Shown in pieces: positions 10,992 to 20,386 of a stretch of 64,000 nucleotides of DNA; the first letter of the stretch is position 1, and each line of letters starts with the position of its first letter. The notes under the pieces are model-generated. The model was not told the origin of the DNA and did no database searches. It saw only the letters and a program-made list of their open reading frames with translations. Source of the stretch: Axinella damicornis (taxonomy: Eukaryota > Porifera > Demospongiae > Axinellida > Axinellidae). Made by a program: the position numbers and the translations under genes. The DNA lies in the NCBI GenBank assembly GCA_963931865.1, contig OZ007518.1, positions 6,316,570-6,380,569 on the forward strand. Reading direction: 5' to 3'.

Positions 10992-11536
10992 ATGGGGCCA
11001 CCGTTCACCTTTTTGCCGACGCAATCCCCATTTTTGCCATGACCTGTGAACCAACAACCAACCATGACATCATAATGACGTGTGCGTAGTATACGGAGGT
11101 ATACGGTCCAAGTAATAAGATATATGGAGGTGCACAAGTAATGGACACATGCAATGAAGGTTTACGACATGTTGACGATCCGAGGCCGTGGAAGAAGCGT
11201 GTCCTCCAACCAAGAAGCTCTGCAGTTGTGGGGCAGATCTCTCATAACTGAGCGTATATCATGTCAAGAAACTCTTGGATGGGTCGAATCACTTGAAGGT
11301 ACAGGCAAGGAGTGGGATGCGGGTGCCCACGTCCACCAAGAAGACACTGTGGTGAAAATGGAGGTAGCTAGAGGGCCTGGGGGGGGGGGGTTAGGGAGGC
11401 GGTTTTGACAGCATAAAAGGCTAGAATCCATGCAAGCACCAAATTGCCACTCTGAGTACTTTTTTTGGCCTGAGGGGAGAAACAACCAACCAACTAAAGT
11501 GGCATTGCATCTGGCAATTTGGTAACTGTGGCCCAT
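10992..11536. mobile_element. GGGGCCAC-family element, copy 1 (about 545 bp)
   Basis: The ends ATGGGGCCAC and GTGGCCCAT form a short inverted repeat. The body is about 90 percent similar, by eye, to the copy at 37688-38270 in the same orientation. Flanking 10-mers ATGTACATGC and GTGTACATGT share the inner 8 bases, in line with the exact 10 bp duplication around the second copy. Neither copy has an intact ORF shared by both, so it is probably non-autonomous. Confidence 0.75.
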
Positions 11537-11654
11537 GTGTACATGTTCACTTCCAGTTATTCTGTTAGTCTGTGATTCTGTGTTCTGCGCTTAATAGGTC
11601 CTCAAGTTCACTTACGTAATAGTCACACCCAGGTATGTACGTTTTATTTACATG

Positions 11655-11930
11655 CAGTGATGCACCGATAATTGGATCGGTTAACGGTATCGGGCCGATA
11701 ATGCCATTCCTGGGTGCTAGCATTGTCAGCTCAATGTTTGTTGCGGAGTATAGAGAAGAGACGACGTTTATTTGGGAGTTTTATTCAGTCTGAGAGGGTC
11801 TAAAGTTAGCTGTTTTACAGTGGTTGAGGACAAAAGATTTGACAAGGTGAGGCAAACACAAGAACTTACAATATTGGATTGGTTATCGGTATCGGCAGAT
11901 ATCTATCGGATTATCGGAATATCGGCACTT
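11655..11930. repeat. GTGATGCACCGATAA-type transposon remnant, copy 1
   Basis: A segment beginning CAGTGATGCACCGATAA, followed by ATCGG-rich sequence, recurs in internal form at 11880-11930 (GGTTATCGGTATCGGC, ATCGGATTATCGGAAT). A related inverted copy ends TTATCTGTGCATCACTA at 29990-30096. The terminal GTGATGCACCGATA motif suggests a hAT-like non-autonomous element by general resemblance; I cannot confirm the superfamily. Confidence 0.5.
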
Positions 11931-12394
11931 CTGCTACAAACACAGGACATTGTGTAAACGTATAGTACCCCACTCACAAACAACACCCAGGGTATATGGT
12001 TGTAGGAAAACACACCTTGTGAATACATGCACTTACACAACTTCCACATTGGCCACATCAGGCAGAGAAGGTGTATACGTCCTTTCATTTCCAGCCAGAG
12101 CTCTGGGCCATAGCCAAGCCCTCCAGTCATACCATGATACGACTGACAGCCGAGAGAGCTCAGATGGGAGATACTGGAGGAGGAGGAGCATGCGTCAGCT
12201 GCTGGGATATGTACCATCACTCATACAAATATGTTGCAACTCTTTACGGCCCAAGATATATCTCATGATCATTTTCAGTCTCCAAAACTTGTAAACGTTC
12301 TGTTCCCTTGCATTGCTGGGCCACAGGTCATCCTAAGTAGATCGATACAGAACTCTAACCAAACCCACCAATCAGCAATCAGAGGTGTCCCAGG
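11931..12394. other. No assigned gene; weak prenyltransferase-like frame
   Basis: The minus strand at about 12095-12210 reads LLLLQYLPSELSRLSVVSWY and, after a one-base shift, LEGLAMAQ. This loosely resembles the N-terminal helix region of PGGT1B (L-Q-x-L-P ... R-L-T ... L-x-G-L). Given the gene's direction it is in the right place, but the evidence is thin. Confidence 0.25.
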
Positions 12395-12710
12395 AAATGC
12401 AACCAGTCATAGCTGAAACATGTCCATTTATGCCAAAATGACAGAAACAGCCCTGGCAGTGCCAAGTAAAGCCTTTCTACACCGAAGCCCACGCACCCAC
12501 TAGCCACGTTCCTAGACCGTGTGGGAGGAGAGGCTTTCTCTCCTCCCACACGGCCTACGAGGCTACCCACCCACCTCCCCTTGTCCCAGTACCCTTTATG
12601 CTCATACAGAACCTTAAGGACATTGCCGGATGTGCCATCATGAAGCTGAAAGTCTCACAACATAAAAAATTATATTATGTGCTATGGGCCCTAAAGGATA
12701 AGCCCAACCT
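12395..12710 (-). repeat. Dispersed repeat, copy 1 (inverse mate at 56425-56740)
   Basis: Sequence here, on the minus strand, matches the plus strand at 56425-56740: TTTAGGGCCCATAG, ACTTTCAGCTTCATSATG, CCGGCAATGTCCTT, a GGTGGGTGGG block and GCATAAATG. The plus strand of this copy encodes LKDIAGCAIMKLKV and VLWALKDKPN. The other copy, on its minus strand, has SPKDIAGSHMMKLKV and ALWALKG. That suggests a shared protein-coding origin I cannot name. The 65 bp MITE at 12501-12565 interrupts this copy only. Confidence 0.55.
12501..12565. mobile_element. CTCGT-family hairpin MITE, 65 bp
   Basis: It starts TAGCCACGTTCCTAGACC and ends GGCCTACGAGGCTA. Inner arms of 16 bp (12517-12532 and 12538-12553) pair perfectly around GCTTT. 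Flanking 9-mers CGCACCCAC and CCCACCCAC agree at 8 of 9. The related repeat at 56425-56740 lacks this insertion and keeps a single GCACCCACCCACC. Confidence 0.75.
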
Positions 12711-13110
12711 GCAGTTTGGATCAACCAGATACCCAGTGCAGGGTTTGGGCCAGTACAAGCCAGATCACCCCACATAAAAGAGAGAGGTGCTTGCACAGTG
12801 AGAGTTGAACTACTAGGATTATCAGCTATCACTTCAGGCGGACAGAGTGAATGGGACATTCAGTAGTTCTAGAAGCATTTCCCTGAAATGGATCATGTCG
12901 GTTTTCAATGCAGCCAATTTTCAGTGAGGCCAGTGAATGGGAGTCAGCTAGCAGCTGGAACCATTCCACAGTGATACATGTAGATAGTTGGGATGCGTTA
13001 TGGGGCAATGTGATAATGCTGTCAGCCATGTACTTAACTTCACACATGCAATTTAACTGTCACCCACTTGCAATTTAACTGGGACGTTTCTCACTAGACA
13101 AAATGCCCAA
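12711..13110. other. No recognised gene
   Basis: No domain, repeat boundary or splice structure recognised between the dispersed repeat and the long inverted-repeat arm. Confidence 0.4.
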
Positions 13111-13563
13111 GGGGTCATTCCATGTCAAGTCAACACAAAAAAATCCTGACCTCTTCCGATTTTGACGAAACTTGGTGAGCCTGTTAGTTCTATTAAGAAA
13201 CCACTGCACACCAAATTTCAGCTTCTGAAGTGCTATGGCTTTTCAACTGTAATGAATTTAATTTTGGCTTCAGGTGCCGATTTTAGACCGCGTGCCATGA
13301 CTGAAGTACCCATATCTTCTGATGTGATCAACGTAGAGAGTTGCAACAAGGATTTTCTCGAAGCTCTTGAAAGGCTCTTTCATTTGGCGTATAACAATTT
13401 GATGTTTGGTCTAATTAAAGTTCAAAGGTTATGTAATCTGACCTTTGACCTTGGTTCTGGAAAAACTGAAGTTTTTATATTTTTCAAACTTTTTTTACAA
13501 AGACCTTGAACCTACATGTGTTTATTCACCAAGTTTTAATTTGGGACTACAATGGGAACAGCA
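13111..13563 (+). repeat. Left arm of a 3.2 kb inverted-repeat structure
   Basis: This 453 bp arm is repeated in inverse orientation at 15850-16303 with very high identity. A 115-codon ORF in each arm (13162-13509 plus, 15906-16253 minus) differs at only three or so residues. The outer ends read GGGGTCATTCCATGTCAA on both sides. The ORF (MTKLGEPVSSIKKPLHTKFQ...) has no domain I recognise, and its conservation may reflect recent duplication rather than function. Confidence 0.85.
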
Positions 13564-13762
13564 GCTATAGACCAAAATGTAGTAGCATGTATACGTTTTA
13601 GTATTCATGCTGCTACATTTTGGTCTATAGCTGCTGTTCCAAATTAAAACTTGGTGAATAAACACATGTAGGTTCAAGGTCTTTGTAAAAAAAGTTTGAA
13701 AAAAATCAAAACTTGTTTTTCCAGAACCAAGGTCAAAGGTCAGATTACATAACCTTCAATAA
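13433..13762. repeat. Imperfect palindrome nested on the left arm
   Basis: The sequence folds back around about 13598. CTACATTTTGGTCTATAGC, CCAAGTTTTAATTTGG, CATGTGTTTATTC, GGTTCAAGGTC and AAGGTCAGATTACATAACC each occur on both sides in inverse order, giving arms of about 155 bp. The left arm carries an extra GGGACTACAATG. The repeat thus exists in three orientations within 3 kb. Confidence 0.8.
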
Positions 13763-14410
13763 ACTTGGTTAATTGAGAGACCACTCCACACTGAATTTCT
13801 ACTTCAACTACAAGTATACTTCTTGACCGTAATTGCCTGCTTTTACACCACATGCCATGCATGAATCAAACAGCTACCTAATGTGATCTGTACAGAGACA
13901 TTTCCTTAAAGTAGTTGTAATGCCCTTTTGTAATCTGACATGTAGACATCTGATCTTTGACCTTGATTTTCACTTTGAATATATGTGGTTAAATAAGGCG
14001 ACACATTCACGCGGAGGAGGGTCTGGCTGGCATCAAGCATGATTATACAGTACTTGGATGTGTCTGCTGCAGCAGTGATTGCAAAATCACCACTGCAATA
14101 TTTCCTGTTGTTTTCAATGACTGCAGACTGAAGTTATGTTTTCAACCGGCTTCTGAAAGCCCCAAAACAGAAACAGTTAGCTTAAGTTGTACTAGAGGTA
14201 GATGGGAAGATGGTATACAGCTGGAAGTGGTCTGATTACTCACCACCTAACTGAGGAACACAGACTAGCGGCAGCATTACTGGGTGCATGGGTCTTTAAT
14301 ATGCTCTATTCAACCCTGTGCAAGAACTTTTGTGTAAATGGGGATTTGATACCTATATGTAATACATACAAGTAATGTATATTCAAGATTATAGGCCATG
14401 ATCATCATCA
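13763..14410. other. No recognised gene
   Basis: The first 100 bases look like a diverged version of the preceding arm (AAACTTGGTTAATTG..., ACCACTCCACACTGAATTTC). The rest shows no coding or structural signal I can support. Confidence 0.35.
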
Positions 14411-15263
14411 TGGAGTCGGTAGACTCCATATGTAGGGATACGACGTACACGCAATATATGCTAATATAAAAAAATCTCTCCAAATCTCAGAAACGGTACA
14501 CTTATAAGCCTTTATAACCACGTACCGTTCATCTTCGAGTGCTTTCATGACCAACAAGACTCCTCGCGTCGCGAAAAACCGTCGCGAAAGTACCGCACCA
14601 GGTACTCGCAAAACGGGCAAATTGTTTTTCTATCTTCTTTCTTCTTTCTTCTTCAGACGGGCTAGCTCAGCGTCGCCTCAATCTCTCATGATGGTTATCG
14701 CACGAAACAGCAGCATTTTACACCGAGCAGTGCACCAGCCCATCGCTTTTTCGCAACCTCCAAGTCTTCACCAGGCGGCTGCAGCTGCCCACTCAATAAC
14801 TATGGCTTCTTTAGTCACGCCATTTTCTCGTTTGTACGCATGCGCGATCACTTAGCAACGAACGTAATTATTACTCAAGATCGCTGAATTAGAAGTGTCT
14901 TGCGCCGTTGTGTTGACATAATTTCGTACTTCATAAAACCGAGGTAAATTCTAAACGCTGTAATTTATGTATGTTACTACCTACTGTGTTCTGTGAGAGG
15001 GCTGAATGCCTATCTAAAGACTCAACAATATATAAGTCTTGCTACTTCTGGTATAGCTAATGTCACGGTCTTCAGACAGCCTTAGTATCCATCCAGAAAA
15101 GGGTTGACTTGGTTCTGATTCTTCAGCCAATGCTGGCAGTGTGAATACCGGAGTCAATATTGTCCATAATTATACCAAAGCAAGGGCTCCTACTACTTGT
15201 GAGGACACCGACTTCTGCTCTGTGATGGCAAATTTCAGCTGCTGCTGCTAAAAAAATGACAGA
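14411..15263 (+). repeat. 1.1 kb dispersed repeat, copy A (mate at 62932-63900)
   Basis: Copy A runs from the hairpin TGGAGTC-GGTA-GACTCCA (14411-14428) to the palindrome at 15264. It aligns throughout with 62932-63900 in the same orientation, about 48.5 kb away. Both contain a frame with ARNSSILHRAVHQPIA on the plus strand and DERYVVI on the minus strand, but the long ORFs are not conserved end to end. I do not know whether this is a transposon or an old segmental duplication. Confidence 0.75.
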
Positions 15264-15541
15264 AACAAGTAATAAAAAACATTTGAAAATGTAACAGGAT
15301 GTAGGGATACCAGAACGGCAAAAAGTAAGGAAACAAGGTAGGGATGATCACACAAAACAGTGAAGTATACAATCCCCCCTACATATCTTTTTTCATTATA
15401 CACGTATACGGAAAAAGATCTCTGTAGGGGGGTTGTATACTTCACTGTTTTGTGTGATCATCCCTACCTTGTTTCCTTACTTTTTGCCGTTCTGGTATCC
15501 CTACATCCTGTTACATTTTCAAATGTTTTTTATTACTTGTT
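15264..15541. repeat. Near-perfect 278 bp palindrome
   Basis: Arms of about 125-130 bp pair around 15402, including AACAAGTAATAAAAAACATT, GGATACCAGAACGGCAAAAA and GATCACACAAAACAGTG with their inverted copies. The centre (CTTTTTTCATTATACACG) is a short loop. One arm recurs at the right edge of the window (63880-64000), so the structure belongs to the 1.1 kb repeat family. Confidence 0.85.
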
Positions 15542-15849
15542 AGATTGAGAGGTAAAGACTTAGCTAAATACTGCAATTACCATCTGCAAGGTTTTTCATC
15601 AAAAACATGCTTGCAACTGGATTATACGATGACCTCGCATACCGGTAGTGCATGTGTCCTATAGCACTTGTGCAGCTGATCTTCACAGCATCCAATGGTA
15701 AATCTCATAGTGCGTGAACCTTGCTTGTTGGTGAGAGCCTGAATGAGCCCTACATTAGTAACTTATCCTGACACCTTAAGGTGTTTCAAGCATGAGTGTG
15801 CTGCATGTGCATGTTCAGGTGGCTTGTGATGAACTAGTCAGAGTAAGGA
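15542..15849. other. No recognised gene
   Basis: A short spacer between the palindrome and the right arm of the larger inverted repeat; nothing recognised. Confidence 0.4.
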
Positions 15850-16303
15850 GCTGCTGTTCCCATTGTAGTCCCAAATTAAAACTTGGTGAATAAACACATG
15901 TAGGTTCAAGGTCTTTGTAAAAAAAGTTTGAAAAAAATCAAAACTTCCGTTTTTCTAGAACCAAGGTCAAAGGTCAGATTACATAACCTTTGAACTTTAA
16001 TTAGACCAAACATCAAATTGTTATACGCCAAATGAAAGAGCCTTTCAAGAGCTTCGAGAAAATCCTTGTTGCAACTTTCTACGTTGATCACATCAGAAGA
16101 TATGGGTACTTCAGTCATGGCACGTGGTCTAAAATCGGCACCTGAAGCCAAAATTAAATTCATTGCAGTTGAAAAGCCATAGCACTTCAGAAGCTGAAAT
16201 TTGGTGTGCAATGGTTTCTTAATAGAACTAACAGGCTCACCAAGTTTCGTCAAAATCGGAAGAGGTCAGGATTTTTTTGTGTTGATTTGACATGGAATGA
16301 CCC
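15850..16303 (-). repeat. Right arm of the 3.2 kb inverted-repeat structure
   Basis: This is the inverted copy of 13111-13563, ending in GGAATGACCCC. Together the arms enclose about 2.3 kb that holds the 1.1 kb repeat and its palindrome but no transposase. The flanks do not show a clean target duplication. Confidence 0.85.
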
Positions 16304-16571
16304 CAAGGCCTTTCGCATAATGATGGGAAAGCCAGAACAAAGCTGGTATTCCAGCATGCGTGATATGACTTAAAACTGAAACTGCAGTCATGTGTTAATA
16401 ACATAAGGTAAGGTGCAGTCACTATAATAATAGTTAACTTCTAACAATGTTTTCTGCCACTTAGCAACCATGTTGCACAATAATGAACTTTACAAGTAGA
16501 CAAGTGTTAATTATTATAAGTGTACGGCCAATTCCTATACCATACCATACATACATACACATAGATTATAG
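16304..16571. other. Upstream of an unassigned exon
   Basis: No feature identified except the pyrimidine-poor approach to the acceptor ATTATAG at 16571. Confidence 0.35.
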
Positions 16572-16846
16572 GATTCTGCAAGAGCTTTTTGAGCACTGTG
16601 CTGCTACACCGGGTGTACCCGATACTCTCCGAGACCTAGAGACCTCGAGGTACCTTCGTGCTCTGAACAAAATTTTTGAGAGGGGGATTCTATCCGATGG
16701 GAGAATTCAGGTGATTGATGATGAAGAAATATTACTGATGCGAGAGGGATTCGCCTATTTTGAAAGCTGGTATGAGTTGGCTGAGCTCGTGGATGGAGCT
16801 GACCCAGACATGCAGCACTACTCAGACAGATTTTCCAGCATGGCAG
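16572..16846 (+). CDS. Unassigned exon (ALNKIFERGILSDGRIQV)
   Basis: A 275-base open segment bounded by an ATTATAG acceptor and a GCAG|GTAAAT donor. It encodes about 91 residues with good coding character: LQELFEHCAATPGVPDTL, RYLRALNKIFERGILSDG, EGFAYFESWYELAELVDG. The mix of charged helices and aromatic residues looks like a folded domain. The ERGILS ... G.FAYFESW pattern reminds me of uncharacterised transposon-associated proteins, but I cannot name a family. The downstream partner is probably 16904-17113. Confidence 0.5.
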
Positions 16847-16903
16847 GTAAATGGGTTTACTTTGTACATTAATAATACCCTGGGTACTTCATCACACCAG
16901 TTC

Positions 16904-17113
16904 GCATCAATGGGAGTGCAATCGAGAGGTAGCTACTTCAGCCAGCTGAAATATGCAGCGAGGGGACAAATTTCCGCCATCAACTTTGAAACTGCACAAG
17001 TAGCAGTTGAAACTACCAAGGCTGCTTCTACCAAGCGACCTCGTGAGGCTGACTGTAGGGATGCAGGTTTAGATCTGCATCCTGGTAAGCAAACCAAAAA
17101 GCGAAAGGTTTGA
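16904..17113 (+). CDS. Unassigned 3' coding segment ending in a basic NLS-like tail
   Basis: An open frame reads FASMGVQSRGSYFSQLKYAA, then RGQISAINFETAQVAVETTK, and ends GKQTKKRKV followed by a stop. The PGKQTKKRKV tail is a classic monopartite nuclear-localisation-type sequence. A candidate acceptor CACACCAG sits at 16904, but the phase left by the exon at 16572-16846 (phase 1) does not match this frame without a one-base shift. The joint is therefore uncertain. Confidence 0.4.
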   Translation, partial: ASMGVQSRGSYFSQLKYAARGQISAINFETAQVAVETTKAASTKRPREADCRDAGLDLHPGKQTKKRKV

Positions 17114-17299
17114 TCACTCAACTGATTAATTTGCCTGTATGTACATTAGCAACATTTTGCTGTTGATATTCCCATGACAAGCACACTGATATGTATCATC
17201 TACAAGTTATTAATTATCACTGATCATCAAAGTGTTACATTCACATTCAGTAAAACTGGCTGCTGTTCATGATTGCACGTGTTAACAATCTTGCCTATA

Positions 17300-17620
17300 C
17301 TAGTCAGAAATACATGTCTTAATAATGTCTTTGGGGACTGGGTCCATGCCAGTACTAGACAGTGGCTTCCAGCATGATGTGATCATTTCGTGTAGCGTAT
17401 TATCGTGAAGTTTCATCTCTGTGACTTTAAAGAGATGTTCTCCATAGCGCTTAAAGTTAGCTTCATTCACTTCACTTTTGACGTTGGTTGCTGTCTTCTG
17501 TATGAATGGAAGCAACTCCCACTTCGGAAAAACACGGCCACCTCTTTCGGTACTGAGTAGAGATGCAGGCAGATGCATTTGCTTCTCATCATTATTCATT
17601 GTCAGATGTTTAAGGAACTT
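17300..17620 (-). CDS. Unassigned minus-strand coding segment
   Basis: A frame of about 105 codons that ends at 17300 reads KIQCEVKFLKHLTMNNDEKQ, then ERGGRVFPKWELLPFIQKTA, then SSTGMDPVPKDIIKTCISD. The composition is protein-like and the frame is open from about 17620. It may be a separate small gene or a 3' exon of the gene at 17670-18308. No family recognised. Confidence 0.35.
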   Translation of the reverse strand, partial: KFLKHLTMNNDEKQMHLPASLLSTERGGRVFPKWELLPFIQKTATNVKSEVNEANFKRYGEHLFKVTEMKLHDNTLHEMITSCWKPLSSTGMDPVPKDIIKTCISD

Positions 17621-17669
17621 GACCTCACATTGGATTTTATTTTTGTTTTAACCCTCTTACTTGCACTTT

Positions 17670-17795
17670 TCAGCGCACATGGAGCATTTGATGTAGCTGA
17701 GCAGCACAAACTCGGTACAACGACTCCTCATTTTCTTCCAGATCAATAGTCTCTTCATCTGAGCATTTCACTGGGTTGATTACCCAGTTCACTCT
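17670..17795 (-). CDS. Unassigned gene, terminal exon
   Basis: The acceptor GCAGGAAAG at 17796 opens exactly 41 codons plus a stop: RVNW, VINPVKCSDEETIDLEENEE, SLYRVCAAQLHQMLHVR. The phase matches the AGACAG|GTGTTC donor of the exon at 17836, so the two splice in frame. The acidic centre and short basic C-terminus give no function. Confidence 0.45.
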   Translation of the reverse strand, partial: RVNWVINPVKCSDEETIDLEENEESLYRVCAAQLHQMLHVR

Positions 17796-17835
17796 CTTTC
17801 CTGCTAAGAACACGCGACTGTTGGTATATGAACAC

Positions 17836-18308
17836 CTGTCTTGCAATTGCATGGCAGAAAGCAAAGATAGTGTTGGAACTGCAAGGCGCATCATTGAAGA
17901 CTGTGATGGCAATGGTAGCAACATGGTGAGCAGCAGGGATGATCAATTCATCTTCTGGCTCCTCCTGATGATCACTGAAGGCAATAGTCAACCCTAGCTC
18001 TGCCACTTTGCGAATGTGTTGTAACCATTGCACTTGGAATTCGGCATATCTGTCTGCAGCTGGTGTGGGTTTTGTTATTCCAAACAGAGTGCAGTAATCA
18101 TCTGCAAGGCAGCAGATCAATTCCCTGGCTTCGCTTGTCAGTGCACTGTCGTGTGAAAGCTTTTCATGCAGTGCAGCATGCTCTGGAAACAGCCACACTG
18201 ACTGGAGATGACGATCCCACAGATCTGTTCTTCATCGTAATGTGCCAGGAAAATCTCCAAATCGGTACGTTCACGCTTTGTTAATGCCTTCCTTCTTCTC
18301 GTTGCCAT
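17836..18308 (-). CDS. Unassigned gene, main exon(s) (MATRRRKALTKRERTDLE)
   Basis: The minus strand starts MATRRRKALTKRERTDLEIF and LAHYDEEQICG. After a one-base frame change near 18200 it continues VWLFPEHAALHEKLSHDSAL, LICCLADDYCTLFGITKPTP and AAHHVATIAITVFNDAPCSS, to AIARQ and a GT donor. The length and composition indicate a genuine protein of about 200 residues. It may be an intron-bearing gene whose first junction I misplace, or one with an indel. I do not recognise the family. The 5' end lies 38 bases from the TGGACT-ended transposable element. Confidence 0.45.
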
Positions 18309-18345
18309 CACACTACTACTCCAATACACTCACGCACGCTACTAC

Positions 18346-18980
18346 GGGTTAGTGCAAAACCTGGACTTTGGACTCTGGACTGGACCGTGGACTGGACTCT
18401 GGACTGGATTTTGGACTGGATATTGGACTCAATCATTCATGGCCCAGAAGGAATACAGAAGACCAAGCTGGTCCACAACAAATACAACACACACACATGA
18501 TCAGTTGGTTCAAGCTCAACAGCTAGCACGCTCTGTTCCACTTCCATCAAGTGACCAGGGTTCTGATATCCGTAAAAATAATCCCGTAGGATAGAGCCCA
18601 TCGTCAGCAGAGAACTTGACACACAACGTCGTCATCACAGGCACGAAATCAGTCTTGTAGCTCACCCAGACAGCAAACTGCATAACAATCGATGGCACCC
18701 GCTCTGTTCTGCCAGGAACGACCAGATTCCCGATATTTGCCCCAGCAGAAATAATCCTGTAGGATAGAGCTCCAGCCTCCACCAGCAGATCTCAGGGTAG
18801 CTACTCCACGTCGTCCCCCGGACTTAAGTTCCCATAGGCATCCACTGAGACAGAGATATATAGCGACCTCTGACATGCCTTCTAGGCCATGCGTACGAAT
18901 ATCCAGTCCAAAATCCAGTCCAAAATGCAGTTCAGAGTCCAGTCCACGGTCCAGTCCAGATCCAGGTTTTGCACCAACCC
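18346..18980. mobile_element. Element with TGGACT-repeat termini, 635 bp
   Basis: The ends GGGTTAGTGCAAAACCTGG and, inverted, GGGTTGGTGCAAAACCTGG lead into about 65 bp of (TGGACT)-type repeats on each side, in opposite orientation. The flanking 9-mers CGCTACTAC (18337-18345) and CACTACTAC (18981-18989) agree at 8 of 9, consistent with a Mutator-like 9 bp duplication. Internally, AATAATCCYGTAGGATAGAG is directly repeated (about 18575 and 18752). No transposase. Confidence 0.7.
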
Positions 18981-18989
18981 CACTACTAC

Positions 18990-19562
18990 AGCTAGCGTTT
19001 ACACAGATATGTACACATGGGCTTGAAACGGCTTCCTGCTAAGTACCTGTTAAACATATTCACCACTGATTGTCTACATATGGCAGTAGCACACTCTTAT
19101 TGTTATGAACTCGTGCCAAGACACAAGAATATAGAGTGCACTGCATGACTTCGTGTTCGCCTGGTGGCCTTGCATGCCATTTTCCTTTCCCAACCGAAAA
19201 TCTCAATGGTACACATTGCTACATGTGGCTACGTACGTGTACGTGTGGCTACAGGATTCCACACCAAGATATGCACACTCCTGTGTGAGACGTACAATGT
19301 AGATGTTCCTGCAAATAGATGCCACCCTCTAATAGATGACACCCACGAACAGATGACACAAAATTGGAAGAACTGAGCGAAATACGCACTGCGGCCACTA
19401 ACCAAAAACTAAGTATTAAAGTAAACATCGCAACACATGATCATAGTCTCCAGCTCGTCCTCATCCTCACCCATGACCTTGTATCAACAAAAGGATCTTC
19501 AAACTCAGCTATGATATGCTGGAGAGATGGTTTGCACTCTATGTCCGGAAAGACCTCTTAAG
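18990..19562. other. No recognised gene
   Basis: Short ORFs only; the left flank of the piggyBac insertion. Confidence 0.4.
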
Positions 19563-19582
19563 TTAACCCTTTATAGGCGAAA

Positions 19583-19641
19583 GACGAGTACACTCGTCAT
19601 GAAGGCGTTTCCGCTAATGACGAATGACGAGTACACTCGTC
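19583..19641. promoter_or_regulatory. Sub-terminal near-palindrome pair of piggyBac
   Basis: GACGAGTACACTCGTC occurs at 19583-19598 and again at 19626-19641. Each is palindromic except at its centre. Paired sub-terminal palindromes are plausible transposase or repressor binding sites; that role is inferred. I see no clear counterpart at the right end. Confidence 0.5.
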
Positions 19642-19659
19642 GTAGCTACGCGTAGTTAA

Positions 19660-20158
19660 TGGTGCCAACAACAGCGCGCATTCGCACACATAACGGGCAG
19701 CTGTCGGCCTATTATTCCAACTGGAATTCACTCCCTTCATTCATAGTTCAGTCTGCAACACTACAGTCTTTTAAAAGGCATATACAGCAGTTTTTATACT
19801 CCACACCCACTTAGCTAACATTTGCACTGTTACTGCAGTTACCTATTTTTCCTTACTGTTTTTATATAGCTAGCTATGGAATGTAACCTCCAACGTATTA
19901 GCTTAATAGCTATTTGGTTTATTCCTGTACCATGTACGAACTTCATAAACAAACAGCACCTTCCGTAGTAGTACAGCAGTCGGTACGCTAGCTTGCCTGG
20001 TCTTCTGACGAAAATTGCAAGGAATCGACAGTTACACCAACCATCGCTTCGTTCCTTGGAGCTCCGCCCCCTTCTCAATAGGTGAGTTACACCTCCCATC
20101 TTATTGCACCTTGCAGCACAAAATATGAATAATACATTAGTCATAATTATGCAACAGG
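19660..20158. other. piggyBac 5' non-coding region
   Basis: No coding frame continues from the transposase upstream of the ATG at 20159, so this should hold the promoter and leader. I do not see a convincing TATA box or initiator. Confidence 0.4.
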
Positions 20159-20304
20159 ATGGCTGAGGGTTTCTCCAGAGCCCGCTTCACTGGGGAGGAA
20201 GTCCTAGATCTCCTAGACAGGGATGGGGAAGATGGAGGGCTGGATGATATCTTCTTTCCTGGAAGTGACGAAGAATTTGGATTCACAGAAGAGGAGATTG
20301 GAAG
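20159..20304 (+). CDS. piggyBac transposase, exon 1
   Basis: ATG at 20159 opens MAEGFSRARFTGEEVLDLLD, an acidic N-terminus that continues FFPGSDEEFGFTEEEIG, as usual for piggyBac transposases. The exon ends in phase 2 at GGAAG|GCAGGG. The donor is GC rather than GT, and an in-frame stop lies 20 bases further on. Joining to 20387 restores the frame, giving GRSDSEDEH. Confidence 0.75.
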
Positions 20305-20386
20305 GCAGGGAATATGCTCATAACGTAACACACACACATGCACGCATGTAGTGTGATTGAATAATACACTTCTGTCTTACGTACAG

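Noticed and set aside
13162..13509. 115-codon ORF as a real gene, because its copy in the opposite arm is also open
   Set aside because: The two arms are almost identical at the DNA level, so shared openness says nothing about selection; no domain is seen.
19839..20343. Minus-strand ORFs over the piggyBac 5' region
   Set aside because: Antisense shadows of exon 1 and the leader; no motif.
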